Part shown: piece by piece, positions 11,346 through 20,209 of the stretch
How positions within the stretch are numbered: the first letter of the stretch is position 1
How the letters are laid out: each line of letters begins with the position of its first letter
Assembly: GCA_951217055.1 (NCBI GenBank)
Contig: OX578284.1
Location: forward strand, 46,861,177 to 46,925,176
DNA length: 64,000 nt
Source of the DNA: Gerris lacustris
Taxonomy: Eukaryota; Arthropoda; Insecta; Hemiptera; Gerridae
Direction: 5' to 3'
Made by a program: the position numbers and the translations under genes
Notes under the pieces: generated by a model
Databases searched by the model: none
What the model saw: the letters and a program-made list of their open reading frames with translations, nothing else
Told to the model about the DNA's origin: nothing

Positions 11346-12112
11346 CGCGCGCAACACATTATTTATTATTTTACAATACACATCCCCATTTTTCATCTTT
11401 AATTGCTTACTGTTCATTACCTTCAAGTCTATTTTGACTTTCGTCGACGAGAATATGTATGTATACTTCATAATTGATAAGATTATTTGTTTTATTTGTC
11501 TCCTAATATTGTAAACTAAATGTAACCAACTCCCCTATTTAGAAAGCCGAACCTTTCACAAATTATTTAATACTGGCTACAATACAATAATCAGTCATTA
11601 GTTAACTACTAATTAATTAGCAAATCAAATTATTTACTATTAAATAATTATTAATTAATTTGTTTGTCGTCAAATTTTATAGCCTAAATTTGACTCAATT
11701 CCGAATTTGGGAGGAATTATCCTTGAAGTCATTACTAGCGACGTATATAATGGATTTTTCATTTTTGGACATCGCGAGGTCTACTGTTCACAGAACTACT
11801 AGTATAATTGTCATTGTTATATATAATGTTAGTGAAAAATAATAGTTCCGAATTTATTTACTTCACATAAATGACAACCATCTAGAGAGCTAATCTTAAG
11901 CCTAGAAAAGGACAAATCTTTGTATAATGCAGCGATCATGGAAACCTTAAACGGAAATATTTCATACTCCCCTCTATATCTACCTGTGTTAGACTACTAG
12001 CTCTCCACGGGAATTTGGCGGTTAATATTGTAACTAAATCTTTTACACCATTCAAAATATTTTGAGTTTCTTAATTCAAAGAAATAAATTTATAAATTAA
12101 TTTGTCAGTTTA
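11346..12112. other. No recognisable gene
   Basis: AT-rich sequence. The phrase TTAATTA and relatives cluster at about 11590-11665. No coding support. Confidence 0.5.
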
Positions 12113-12180
12113 CTAGATTCGAACCCGGGAACTTTCACATTCGGAGCAATCGCGCATCCCACACAGCCACCGAGGCTGTT
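12113..12180 (-). repeat. tRNA-like fragment
   Basis: On the minus strand, GCCTCGGTGGCTGTGTGGG (A-box-like) is followed about 30 bases later by GGTTCGAATC (B-box). Spacing suits a Pol III promoter, but no clear cloverleaf can be drawn. Probably a SINE head. It directly abuts the duplicated segment starting at 12184. Confidence 0.5.
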
Positions 12181-12575
12181 TTTTTTATTTTGTTTATTTA
12201 CAAAATATGTCTGAAAACCAGTATTTGTTTATATTTTAGAATTCGAGGAATGTCAAAAGATCAGTAGTTTACCATTTTAACCGCCATCTGCCCGACCGGC
12301 GCTAGTGGTCTTACACCTCTAGAATACTGGAGTTGGATACCCCTGGTATAATGGATCTCACCTCATCTTGGATCAATTAATTTATTTCTTTGTTTACTTT
12401 TTCTTTTTCGCTGTCATTCAATATTTACCTCTTAATAAAAAATCATAAATTTGAAACTGTCAAAATGAAGATTGTAAATATGGGACATCTCAAAACAAAT
12501 AAATTTAAGAGAAAAAATAAAATTCATATTTTACGATTTTGGTAGTATTCATACTACGGAAAGATTAAATTTTAA

Positions 12576-12826
12576 TTTAAATCAAATTATAATTATTAAC
12601 AACTACGGGAAACAGACAGAGAAAAATACACTCCAGCGCTGGGATTTGAACCACGGACTTTCGGGACAAGGTATCATTAACGTCAGAGAAATTCATTCTC
12701 CTGCGTAGCTTAGTTGGTAGAGCGCTATACTGGAAATATAGAGGCCTGTGGTTCAAATCCCAGCGCTGGAGTGTATTTTTCTCTGTCTGTTTCCCGTAGT
12801 TGTTAATAATTATAATTTGATTTAAA
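12576..12826. mobile_element. Foldback with 79-bp arms around a tRNA-like sequence, copy 1
   Basis: Arms 12576-12654 and 12748-12826 are close to perfect reverse complements and contain ACTACGGGAAACAGACAGAG. The 93-base centre holds the 5' half of a tRNA-like sequence. Its 3' half lies in the right arm, and a second inverted 3' half lies in the left arm. Confidence 0.8.
12699..12770 (+). tRNA. tRNA-like sequence, anticodon GGA, probable pseudogene (copy 1)
   Basis: A 72-base cloverleaf can be drawn. The acceptor TCCTGCG pairs with CGCTGGA except for one T-T mismatch. The D arm is GCTT/GAGC, and the anticodon stem CTATA/TATAG has the loop CTGGAAA (anticodon GGA at 12732-12734). The A-box TAGCTTAGTTGG and B-box GGTTCAAATCC are both good. 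The T stem pairs poorly. GGA is a serine anticodon, yet the long variable arm of tRNA-Ser is missing. It sits in a duplicated foldback repeat, so it is more likely a transposon-borne tRNA relic than a translation tRNA. Confidence 0.45.
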
Positions 12827-12828
12827 GA

Positions 12829-12859
<31 letters not shown>

Positions 12860-13010
12860 CAAATAAGTAAGAGAAGAAAAATGGTGTACATGTGAAGAAG
12901 TACAGATGCAGAAAAATTAAACCTATACCTAGGACACAAGTGTAAAAAAACCTGGGTGTCACACGTCAATTAATTTATTTCTTTGTTTACTTTTCGCTGT
13001 CATTCAATGT

Positions 13011-14177
13011 TTATAATAATAATAATAATAATAATACCCATTTATTGTGAAAAAAAAAACAAAACAAAATCTACAAAAATAATAAGTATAGCATTTTTTT
13101 CTTTTTTTCTTTTATTTTATTTTTCTTTTTCAATTAAAAATTACATTTTTTCCACAAATCGGCTCAAGCCGTGGTACCTTATTCAGGTATTTAGTTGCTC
13201 CTTTCATGTTACCTACTTATTTATTAATTTATTTTATTTATTTCTTTCCTTTCAAATATATTAATTTTACCTACTAATTTTATGAATAATTAATTTTGGT
13301 AAAACCAAACGTCTACGAAGACTCCTCTCATTCTTTTCCACTCTTGCCTCATATTTGCAACCCTTTGCCAAGTGACTCCCCCGCAAACCTTCCTCATCTC
13401 CTCGTCCCACCTCTGTCCAGGTCTTCCTCTCTTCCTCGTTAGGTTCCTCGGGTACCAGTCTATCATCGCTTTGGTCCACCTGTCATCTACAGTTCTGGCT
13501 ATATGTCCAGCCCAGTTCCATTTTCTAGTCATCACCACATTTCCTATATCTTCCATTCCTGTCTGCTCACGAATCCAGCGATTTTTTATCTTATCTTTTC
13601 TTTTTATGTTTAGTATGACCCTCTCCATCATTCTCTGCGCAGTCCTGATTTTCTTTATATTTTTTTCAGTGAGTGTCCAGACTTCCGAACCGTAAGTCAT
13701 AACTGGTAGGACACACCTCGTCCAGAGCTTCTTTTTCGCTTCTATCTTCACGTCCGATCTAAAGAGATGTCGGTACCTGTTGAACATCCTCCATCCCTGC
13801 GCAATCCTCCTATAAACCTCTTTGTGTTCATCTTGCTTCTTGCTGCTAATATTCACTCCTAGGTATATGAATTCTTCTACTTCCTCTAATATATATCCTT
13901 CTCCGTCCGTGATGCTTGCTTTCTCATCTATATTTAATGTCATAATTTTGCTTTTATTTCCGTTGATCTCTAATCCAATTGTTTTTCCTTTTTCTACAAT
14001 ATCTTTCATCATGAATCTTGCTTCCCCGATACTCTTGGCAATCAAAACTAGGTCGTCTGCAAACTTTAATAAGTTGAGCCATTTGCCATTTACTTTTACA
14101 CCTAGTCCATCCCATTCTAATTGATAACAGGCTTTTTCTAAAACATTTATGAAGGCTTTCCCAGACATAACGTCACC
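13011..14177 (-). mobile_element. RTE-type LINE, 5'-truncated
   Basis: The insert lies on the minus strand between the two direct repeat copies. Its 3' end is a (TAT)n tract (plus 13011-13037) instead of a simple poly(A) tail, which is usual for RTE-clade LINEs. Its 5' end stops at codons for Gly-Asp-Val directly upstream of the open frame, so the endonuclease and the front of the reverse transcriptase are missing. Junctions with the flanking repeats are abrupt on both sides. Confidence 0.8.
13290..14177 (-). CDS. Partial reverse transcriptase of an RTE-type LINE
   Basis: An open frame of about 295 codons runs without stops. The first Met (14166-14168) is internal to the domain and is not a true start, because Gly-Asp-Val upstream is in frame. 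The protein keeps the end of the palm: a GDVMSGKAF block (the QGD..SP region), a conserved hydrophobic stretch, and FADD at about residues 36-39 from that Met, carrying two catalytic aspartates. The thumb and C-terminal region typical of the family follow: YGSEVWTLTEK, AQRMMER, and a GHIAR...DRWT...GRPGQRW segment. In a full element this enzyme nicks the target and copies the element's RNA. The front third is lost, so it cannot work alone. The intact frame suggests a recent insertion. Confidence 0.8.
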   Translation of the reverse strand, partial: GDVMSGKAFINVLEKACYQLEWDGLGVKVNGKWLNLLKFADDLVLIAKSIGEARFMMKDIVEKGKTIGLEINGNKSKIMTLNIDEKASITDGEGYILEEVEEFIYLGVNISSKKQDEHKEVYRRIAQGWRMFNRYRHLFRSDVKIEAKKKLWTRCVLPVMTYGSEVWTLTEKNIKKIRTAQRMMERVILNIKRKDKIKNRWIREQTGMEDIGNVVMTRKWNWAGHIARTVDDRWTKAMIDWYPRNLTRKRGRPGQRWDEEMRKVCGGVTWQRVANMRQEWKRMRGVFVDVWFYQN

Positions 14178-14559
14178 TTTATTTTGTTTATTTACAAAAT
14201 ATGTCTGAAAACCAGTATTTGTTTATATTTTAGAATTCGAGGAATGTCAAAAGATCAGTAGTTTACCATTTTAACCGCCATCTGCCCGACCGGCGCTAGT
14301 GGTCTTACACCTCTAGAATACTGGAGTTGGATACCCCTGGTATAATGGATCTCACCTCATCTTGGATCAATTAATTTATTTCTTTGTTTACTTTTTCTTT
14401 TTCGCTGTCATTCAATATTTACCTCTTAATAAAAAATCATAAATTTGAAACTGTCAAAATGAAGATTGTAAATATGGGACATCTCAAAACAAATAAATTT
14501 AAGAGAAAAAATAAAATTCATATTTTACGATTTTGGTAGTATTCATACTTAAATTTTAA

Positions 14560-14810
14560 TTTAAATCAAATTATAATTATTAACAACTACGGGAAACAGA
14601 CAGAGAAAAATACACTCCAGCGCTGGGATTTGAACCACGGACTTTCGGGACAAGGTATCATTAACGTCAGAGAAATTCATTCTCCTGCGTAGCTTAGTTG
14701 GTAGAGCGCTATACTGGAAATATAGAGGCCTGTGGTTCAAATCCCAGCGCTGGAGTGTATTTTTCTCTGTCTGTTTCCCGTAGTTGTTAAAAATTATAAT
14801 TTGATTTAAA
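14560..14810. mobile_element. Foldback around a tRNA-like sequence, copy 2
   Basis: Same structure as 12576-12826, with arms containing GGGAAACAGACAGAG and its complement on either side of the tRNA-like centre. Confidence 0.75.
14683..14754 (+). tRNA. tRNA-like sequence, anticodon GGA, probable pseudogene (copy 2)
   Basis: Identical by eye to the copy at 12699-12770, with the same acceptor mismatch, CTGGAAA anticodon loop and missing long variable arm. The duplication, not selection, explains the identity. Confidence 0.45.
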
Positions 14811-14811
14811 G

Positions 14812-14844
<33 letters not shown>

Positions 14845-14998
14845 CAAATAAGTAAGAGAAGAAAAATGGTGTACATGTGAAGAAGTACAGATGCAGAAAA
14901 ATTAAACCTATACCTAGGACACAAGTGTAAAAAAACCTGGGTGTCACACGTCAATTAATTTATTTCTTTGTTTACTTTTCGCTGTCATTCAATGTTTA

Positions 14999-15318
14999 CC
15001 TCTTAATAAAAAATCACAAATTTGAAACCCGTCAAAATGAAGATTGTAAACACAATGGGATGTGTCAAAACAAATAAAATAACTTACGGATTTTTTCCAA
15101 ACTAACTTTCCATACAGCAAAATTTGCTGAAAACTAATTAAATTCTGCTGAAAGATGGCTAAAAGTATTAAAATAATGGAATGTCATCGTGTTCTGAGCT
15201 ATTCTAAAAGTTTAAAATGTCTAGCTACTCGGGAAGTTAGTTAAAAATCGATTGCAAGAGTTGTACTAGACAAACAAACAAACAAACAAGAAAGCAAGCT
15301 AATCAAAACGTAGTAAAA
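14999..15318 (+). repeat. Family J continuation
   Basis: It continues copy 2 with CCTCTTAATAAAAAATCAC and matches the inverted copy at 27842-28333 through GCTGAAAGATGGCTAAAAG, AGCTACTCGGGAAGTTA and a (CAAA)n patch to ACGTAGTAAAAA. This shows that the duplicated segment belongs to a dispersed repeat longer than 1 kb. No coding content seen. Confidence 0.75.
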
Positions 15319-15424
15319 AAATAAGAAAGTCTGCATTAAAATATATTATAACAAACCATGTTTAACATCGACAAATAAAATATAAAGAAGTTTATAGTAA
15401 CACATTTTATTATTTCAGGCACAT

Positions 15425-15486
15425 TGGGGTCAGGCGAAATTTTCCGGCAGGCGAAATTTTAGGGTCAAACGACATTTTCCGGCACG
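15425..15486. repeat. Short internal repeat of GGCGAAATTTT and TTTTCCGGCA
   Basis: CAGGCGAAATTTT occurs twice and ATTTTCCGGCA twice in about 60 bases, alternating. It is a small local duplication in otherwise featureless sequence from 15319 to 15840. Confidence 0.5.
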
Positions 15487-15840
15487 CAAAAAAGACATTA
15501 AAAATGTGATGCTCTAGCTGTTTTTTTTTTAAATGTAGTATCAGGAAGTTAGAAGCTAACTGGAGGTAGCTCGGTTTTCGCTTTTTAGAACAATTTATCG
15601 CTAATACGAGCACTGAAGTGAAACATTTTTTAAATATTAAATAAATGATAGTTATTATAAGAGCTCCTAGCGGACCATTCGAATTTCTTCTGAACCGAAA
15701 AATACGGCATTTCGCAACAAGGCAACATCCTCAGTTGGGGAGGAGTAAAGGTTGCCTAAACTATTAACTTCATGATTCGTTTCCATGAAATGGAGAACAT
15801 TTTTTGTGTAATCCTTTTTAATTTTTGAACAAGGAAAGAT

Positions 15841-16034
15841 TTAGAACTAGGCAAGTTCTTGGCTCAAGTATAAAAATGTTATAGTAACAGGCTCTAGAGT
15901 AGAAGGCTAGCATGAAGATATTAAGGGAATAGCCTATTTAAGCCTAGAACTAGGAAAGTCTTGGCTCAAGTATAAAAATGTCATAGTAACAGGCTCTAGA
16001 GTAGAAGGCTAGCATGAAGATATTAAGGTTAGAG
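15841..16034. repeat. Tandem duplication, period about 103 bp
   Basis: TAGAACTAGG starts at 15842 and again at 15945, each followed by CTTGGCTCAAGTATAAAAAT, AGGCTCTAGAGTAGAAGGC and ATGAAGATATTAAGG. The two units differ by about three bases. Confidence 0.85.
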
Positions 16035-16558
16035 GTGGTTATGTTATATTATATTCTTTTTTACCGAACACCTTGGAAGTCAGATTTTCAATTTTCAAAA
16101 ACTTTTCATCTTTCTAGGAATCAGCAAACAAGTTCAGAATAATTCCTAGTAAAGACTAATATCAACTTGAAGAATATAAGATTTGCCAATCTTTAGATTA
16201 AACCATGAAAAGAAAATACCTTTTTATAAAAGTTGAATCTACTCTATTCACTAGTAAAAATGTATCTGATATAAAAGAAATATTGAAAGCATTTCCGTTC
16301 AACTAAGCTTCCTATAAGAATATATAATAACTAAATCGCATTAAATTATACATGAATAGCTTAGACATGTGTATTTATGAGACGTCAAACGTCGTTATCA
16401 GGTATAAAAGTAAAAAAAAAAATTCTCAAAGAATAACTGCATCAATGTTAATAAATCAATAATAGACAACATAAGAGGGTTTCAGACTCTCAGCCTAGAT
16501 CGAGTCTCTTTTAACTTTATTTAATACATAATTGTTTACACATAATGTTTATGGTATG
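16035..16558. other. No recognisable gene
   Basis: AT-rich sequence without motifs, leading into (AT)n. Confidence 0.5.
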
Positions 16559-16652
<94 letters not shown>

Positions 16653-16655
16653 CAG

Positions 16656-16694
<39 letters not shown>

Positions 16695-16697
16695 CAG

Positions 16698-16728
<31 letters not shown>
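16559..16728. repeat. (AT)n microsatellite with two ATCAGTAT interruptions
   Basis: AT tracts at 16559-16648, 16660-16690 and 16701-16728 are separated by the same ATATCAGTATTA interruption. The interruption was therefore duplicated along with the microsatellite. Confidence 0.95.
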
Positions 16729-16731
<3 letters not shown>

Positions 16732-16739
16732 ACAGTCAA

Positions 16740-17928
16740 TCCTTTATTTTTGACTTTTCTTGGTTGCGGGTATGATCTTTTTGTTTTCTTAGTACATACT
16801 ACTGAATTTTTAGTAATTATTATTTTTAAAGTTGGAATAGATCTATCTAAAAAACAATTATAGTCTGTACCAACTTTTTGACTTGGATTAAGATTTAGAA
16901 TTAACTCCTAAATGATTTACATCACGCTCCAAATCATTCAGCCACCGTAAAGTTCTGTTTTGAAAAACAAAACTCTTTCTTCAATGGTACAAAATCAATA
17001 TAACACCAATGGTTATTAATCATACCTGGTTTCATTAGCTGTTTGCTGTCAGGCAGTCGACATGATTGCTTTCCCTACATGCCCTCGAATTTCACTTGAG
17101 GTCTACAGTCAATTATGAGAACGTGAGTGAAAACCGAGTTAAGGTCATTGTTGAAAGCCGACAAACTGTTGTAGTATAATTAATTCGGTGCTCGCACAGG
17201 TGAAGCCAGAGGGCGAGGGGACAACCTGCCTTACACCCAACTATGCCAAATATGCCTGGAGTCCTTGTCATCCCGCACTAAATTAGTTAGCCATTCTATT
17301 CTCAACCTGCTCGAGGAAAGGGTATGGGGGTAAAGTCTCTAAAGCTAATGTAACGCTAATTTTCTCGACAACACTCCCTTTTAACCAAACTCTTAACTAA
17401 CGTAACTTTTAAATGACTTAGACCACAGACTTTACTTCATGAATAGAATACTTAAAATGGAAAGAAAGGAGAATTTTTTTTACCAACCTCCTTCACAACA
17501 AACTTAATTTTATCACAAATTTCACTTATGCATCCAGTCGAATTAGGAATTAACTTCACCTCTTTTCATTTTCTTACATAGCCAACATAATCTTTGGAGA
17601 AAAATATTAATATATAAACAAGTGCGAGAGTTAGAATAGTCGAAATAGAGAGTTTAATCTTTAGCTGACTGATGTAAACAAAACATCGAAGAAAACGCAA
17701 CTAGTCTGTGTCTGTGTGTGGCTCTGAACAGTTGACGAATCACACCGCCCCGCTACCGCTAACTACTATGCATCGAATAAGGTACCGCATATTAATTAAT
17801 TATATTTAACCGCACCTACAACCTACAGTCCACCTCCGCAATGGTTGAATTTAACTTTTTACAATAAAGCAAAATTTCACCAATGTTTTTTTTATCGCCT
17901 AACTAATTTATAATAATAATAAAATACG
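16740..17928. other. No recognisable gene
   Basis: Somewhat higher GC around 17180-17330 and 17700-17840. No open frame with a recognised domain and no transposon ends were found. Confidence 0.45.
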
Positions 17929-17936
17929 TGTGGTGT

Positions 17937-18290
17937 CAGTGGCGTACCCAGCGGCTAGGCCTGGGGAGGGGGGGGGGGGGCACATTCTGCGTCAGTTTAG
18001 ATTTGGGGAGGAGGAAAGCAGCTACCCCCCCCCCCCCCCCAAAATGTACAACTAATAAACAAAAAAAATCTCCGCGCCCAAGTAACAACACCGGGTTTAG
18101 ATGGTATTCGTTAGAAAATGTTATGGTGATGCTTATTACAATACAATATCTTACTTTACTGTAAGAATGTAAGTAATGGGTGTCGTCTGTAGTTAATTAT
18201 GAGGGGGCGGGTCCGGGGGTCTACTCTTTTGGGTCTGGAGGTGGAAAGTGCCCCCGTGCCCCCCCCCCCCCCCCCCTGGATACGCCACCG
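17937..18290. mobile_element. hAT-type MITE, 354 bp
   Basis: The left end is CAGTGGCGTACCCAG and the reverse complement of the right end is CGGTGGCGTATCCAG: 15-base inverted ends with two mismatches. TGTGGTGT flanks both sides (17929-17936 and 18291-18298), a perfect 8-bp target duplication as made by hAT transposases. C or G runs lie near both ends. There is no transposase, so it depends on one encoded elsewhere. Confidence 0.9.
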
Positions 18291-18574
18291 TGTGGTGTCG
18301 TCATTCGAGTTTGTAGTAAAGTCAATCGATGGTTGTAGTAAAGAGCCGAGAAGTGAGGAAACAAGACTATTCCCTAACCCTCACGCCTACTCCATAATAT
18401 TATAAAATATATCACTTCACTACACAAAAACTTCTCCTTGTATCAGGTTTAAATTTTACATGCTTGTTGAAATTGTACTATAGACGATGTGTATGAAGTT
18501 TCATTAAAATCGTTACGTTAGAACGAAAGATATCGGTAAATATGTTTTCCTATTTAAAACGTGTAGGTTCGCTT

Positions 18575-18870
18575 TAATGTTTTTAGCGATCTTTAACACT
18601 TCATAGCGGTGTCTGTTTAACGAAAAAAATGTATTAAACAACTTGTTTGTCCCATTGAATAGATAAAGTTAAAATTTTTCCCGTCCTAAAATTCCAATTT
18701 AAATTTGAAGCTTACGTTTACGTTTACACGAGTTTTTCGCGCCAACGCTTAAGCAGATAACGCTGTCCAACGAACTCGTCCTGGGCATTTGTAAAATGAA
18801 CATTTGAACATATATACCGAATTTCAACTAAATCGGTCAACTTTTACTCAAGTTATCGTCATTGGTCGAT
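18575..18870 (-). repeat. Family B repeat (B1), partial
   Basis: It contains TTTTTAGCGATCTTTAACAC, CATAGCGGTGTC, CCCATTGAATAGATAAAGTT, GTCCAACGAACTCGTCCTGG and ATCGGTCAACTTTTACTCAA, the B1 order read on the minus strand. It breaks off at about 18870, before the TTGCTTCCGAGC end. Confidence 0.75.
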
Positions 18871-18874
18871 TTTG

Positions 18875-19780
18875 TGACAATCGTTTTTTTTTTTGGATTC
18901 ATTTCCGGGTTCCAGACGCTGTAATGAGTCATAAGGAACTTCGTTCCAAAAATCATTCACAGAAATTAGTCAAAAACTATATTCATGCAGACATCAGTAA
19001 AGCACTAGGAATGTGCTATTATTATGTATGCGTAATACATAAATCATCTAATTCCAACTCAAGGGAAATAACTCTTCGCATGATATCCAAAGAATTAGCA
19101 ACATTTGATTTCCATGATATTAAATTAGCAGACTCCCTTATTATATATTGGTTTATTGCCATGTGTCTCAGTCAATTAAACTTAAAACAATATTAAAGCT
19201 AATGTTTAATTTAGACCTGTTGCGACCACATTAGTCGGTTTTCAAAATTACAATTTACAAATGAACATTTTATTATAATAGTATAATAAACAAAAGCATT
19301 TTAGGGGGAGAAAGTATAAAGGATACATGGTCAACGGTCAAGAGGATTCCGTGTGTGAGCAGTTTAAAGCAGGTGTAGGGTTGTTGACAGGGACTCCCTA
19401 TGTCGAGGTGAGTGAGTACACAAAAGGTTTAAAGTACGAGGTTATACAATTTTTATTTTTCCGATTTGGTGAACTTATTGATTGTCTCAGGGTGGTGGAC
19501 GACTTACGTCATCGCACTTCTGGCTGAAGAGCTCCAGTAGAGCGAACATAATGTCAACATCCAAAGATAATTGACAAATTTCAAGACAGTTAGTTCTCAA
19601 ACAATATCTGTATGCAGCTTTCTGGCTACTTGTCAAAGAGCAAACCTTTGAAGTAATAGATCTGAAGTTTGGTTATCTATCTTATTTGACGTCTCAAAGA
19701 CATGTTCAAGCAAGAACTGGATTTTGGTAGAATTAGGATGCATGTTACATTTAACATTGTTGGTCTTTTATCTATCCATT
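18875..19780. other. No convincing gene
   Basis: An open frame spanning 18804-19196 starts inside the family B copy and has no recognised domain. The 66-codon frame at 19327-19527 likewise shows nothing recognisable. Confidence 0.4.
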
Positions 19781-19784
19781 CGTG

Positions 19785-20010
19785 AATATTTATTGTGAAC
19801 CATCATATCTTGAAAGCAACTGATGTAATTCTAATGAATTTAGATAGATAGTTCATAAAAATTTGCCAAATTCAACTTTACTAATGGCCCATTGATTGTT
19901 CCCCATGAGCAATTTTCCATTATCAACACTAATAACTTTGAAAGTCCTACTTTTCCGATTTAAAAGAAATTCGGGCGGTACGACGAAAGTTGCCCACATA
20001 TGGTCTTATA
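19785..20010 (+). repeat. Family B repeat (B2), diverged
   Basis: Read forward it resembles the complement of the B2 copies: GTGAACCATCATATCTTGAAA, AATGAATTTAGATAGATAG, CCCATTGATTGTTCCCCAT, GATTTAAAAGAAATTCGGGC and CGACGAAAGTTGCCCA. The GCTTCCGAGC end is missing. Confidence 0.55.
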
Positions 20011-20155
20011 TTAATTTTAGCCGTCTGTGCACATTTAATATCGAATAAAAATAAATTTGACGCCTACTGGGAATCGAAACAGGTCCAAACAACTAGACTT
20101 CCAATTCCTATTAGGATGACATTATTTTAAACACATGTGAACATTTGTCCAATAA

Positions 20156-20202
20156 TAGGACGTGGGGAAGCTATGTGCCACACTAATCAGCAGCCTACTT
20201 TA
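20156..20202 (+). repeat. Family B right-end fragment
   Basis: It contains TAGGACGTGGGGAAGCTATG followed by TGCCACACTAATCAGCAG, a diverged copy of the B1 right end. Confidence 0.6.
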
Positions 20203-20209
20203 ATCTGTG

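Larger units (their letters stand above)
12184..13013. repeat. 820-830 bp direct duplication, copy 1
   Basis: Nearly identical to 14178-14998. The differences noticed are a 10-base deletion near 12555, a one-base change in the A-run, and a substitution near 12806. It contains a tRNA-like foldback (12576-12826). The left copy ends at AATGTTTA, exactly where the LINE tail begins. The right copy continues past that point, as does the inverted relative at 27842-28333, so the right side preserves the original continuation. Confidence 0.85.
14178..14998. repeat. 820-830 bp direct duplication, copy 2
   Basis: It matches 12184-13013 at an offset of 1994 bases, falling to 1984 after a 10-base indel. 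It starts immediately after the LINE 5' end and runs on without a break into the family J continuation at 14999-15318. It carries the same foldback and tRNA-like sequence. Confidence 0.85.

Noticed and set aside
12577..12969. 130-codon minus-strand frame, nearly repeated at 14561-14947
   Set aside because: It reads through the duplicated foldback, the tRNA-like sequence and a poly(A) run. The two frames look alike only because the DNA is duplicated.
12184..14998. The 820-bp direct repeats as LTRs of a retrotransposon
   Set aside because: They do not begin TG and end CA, there is no primer-binding site or polypurine tract between them, and the interior is a non-LTR element in the minus sense with its own tail.
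18804..19196. 130-codon plus-strand frame
   Set aside because: It begins inside a family B repeat and has no recognised domain.
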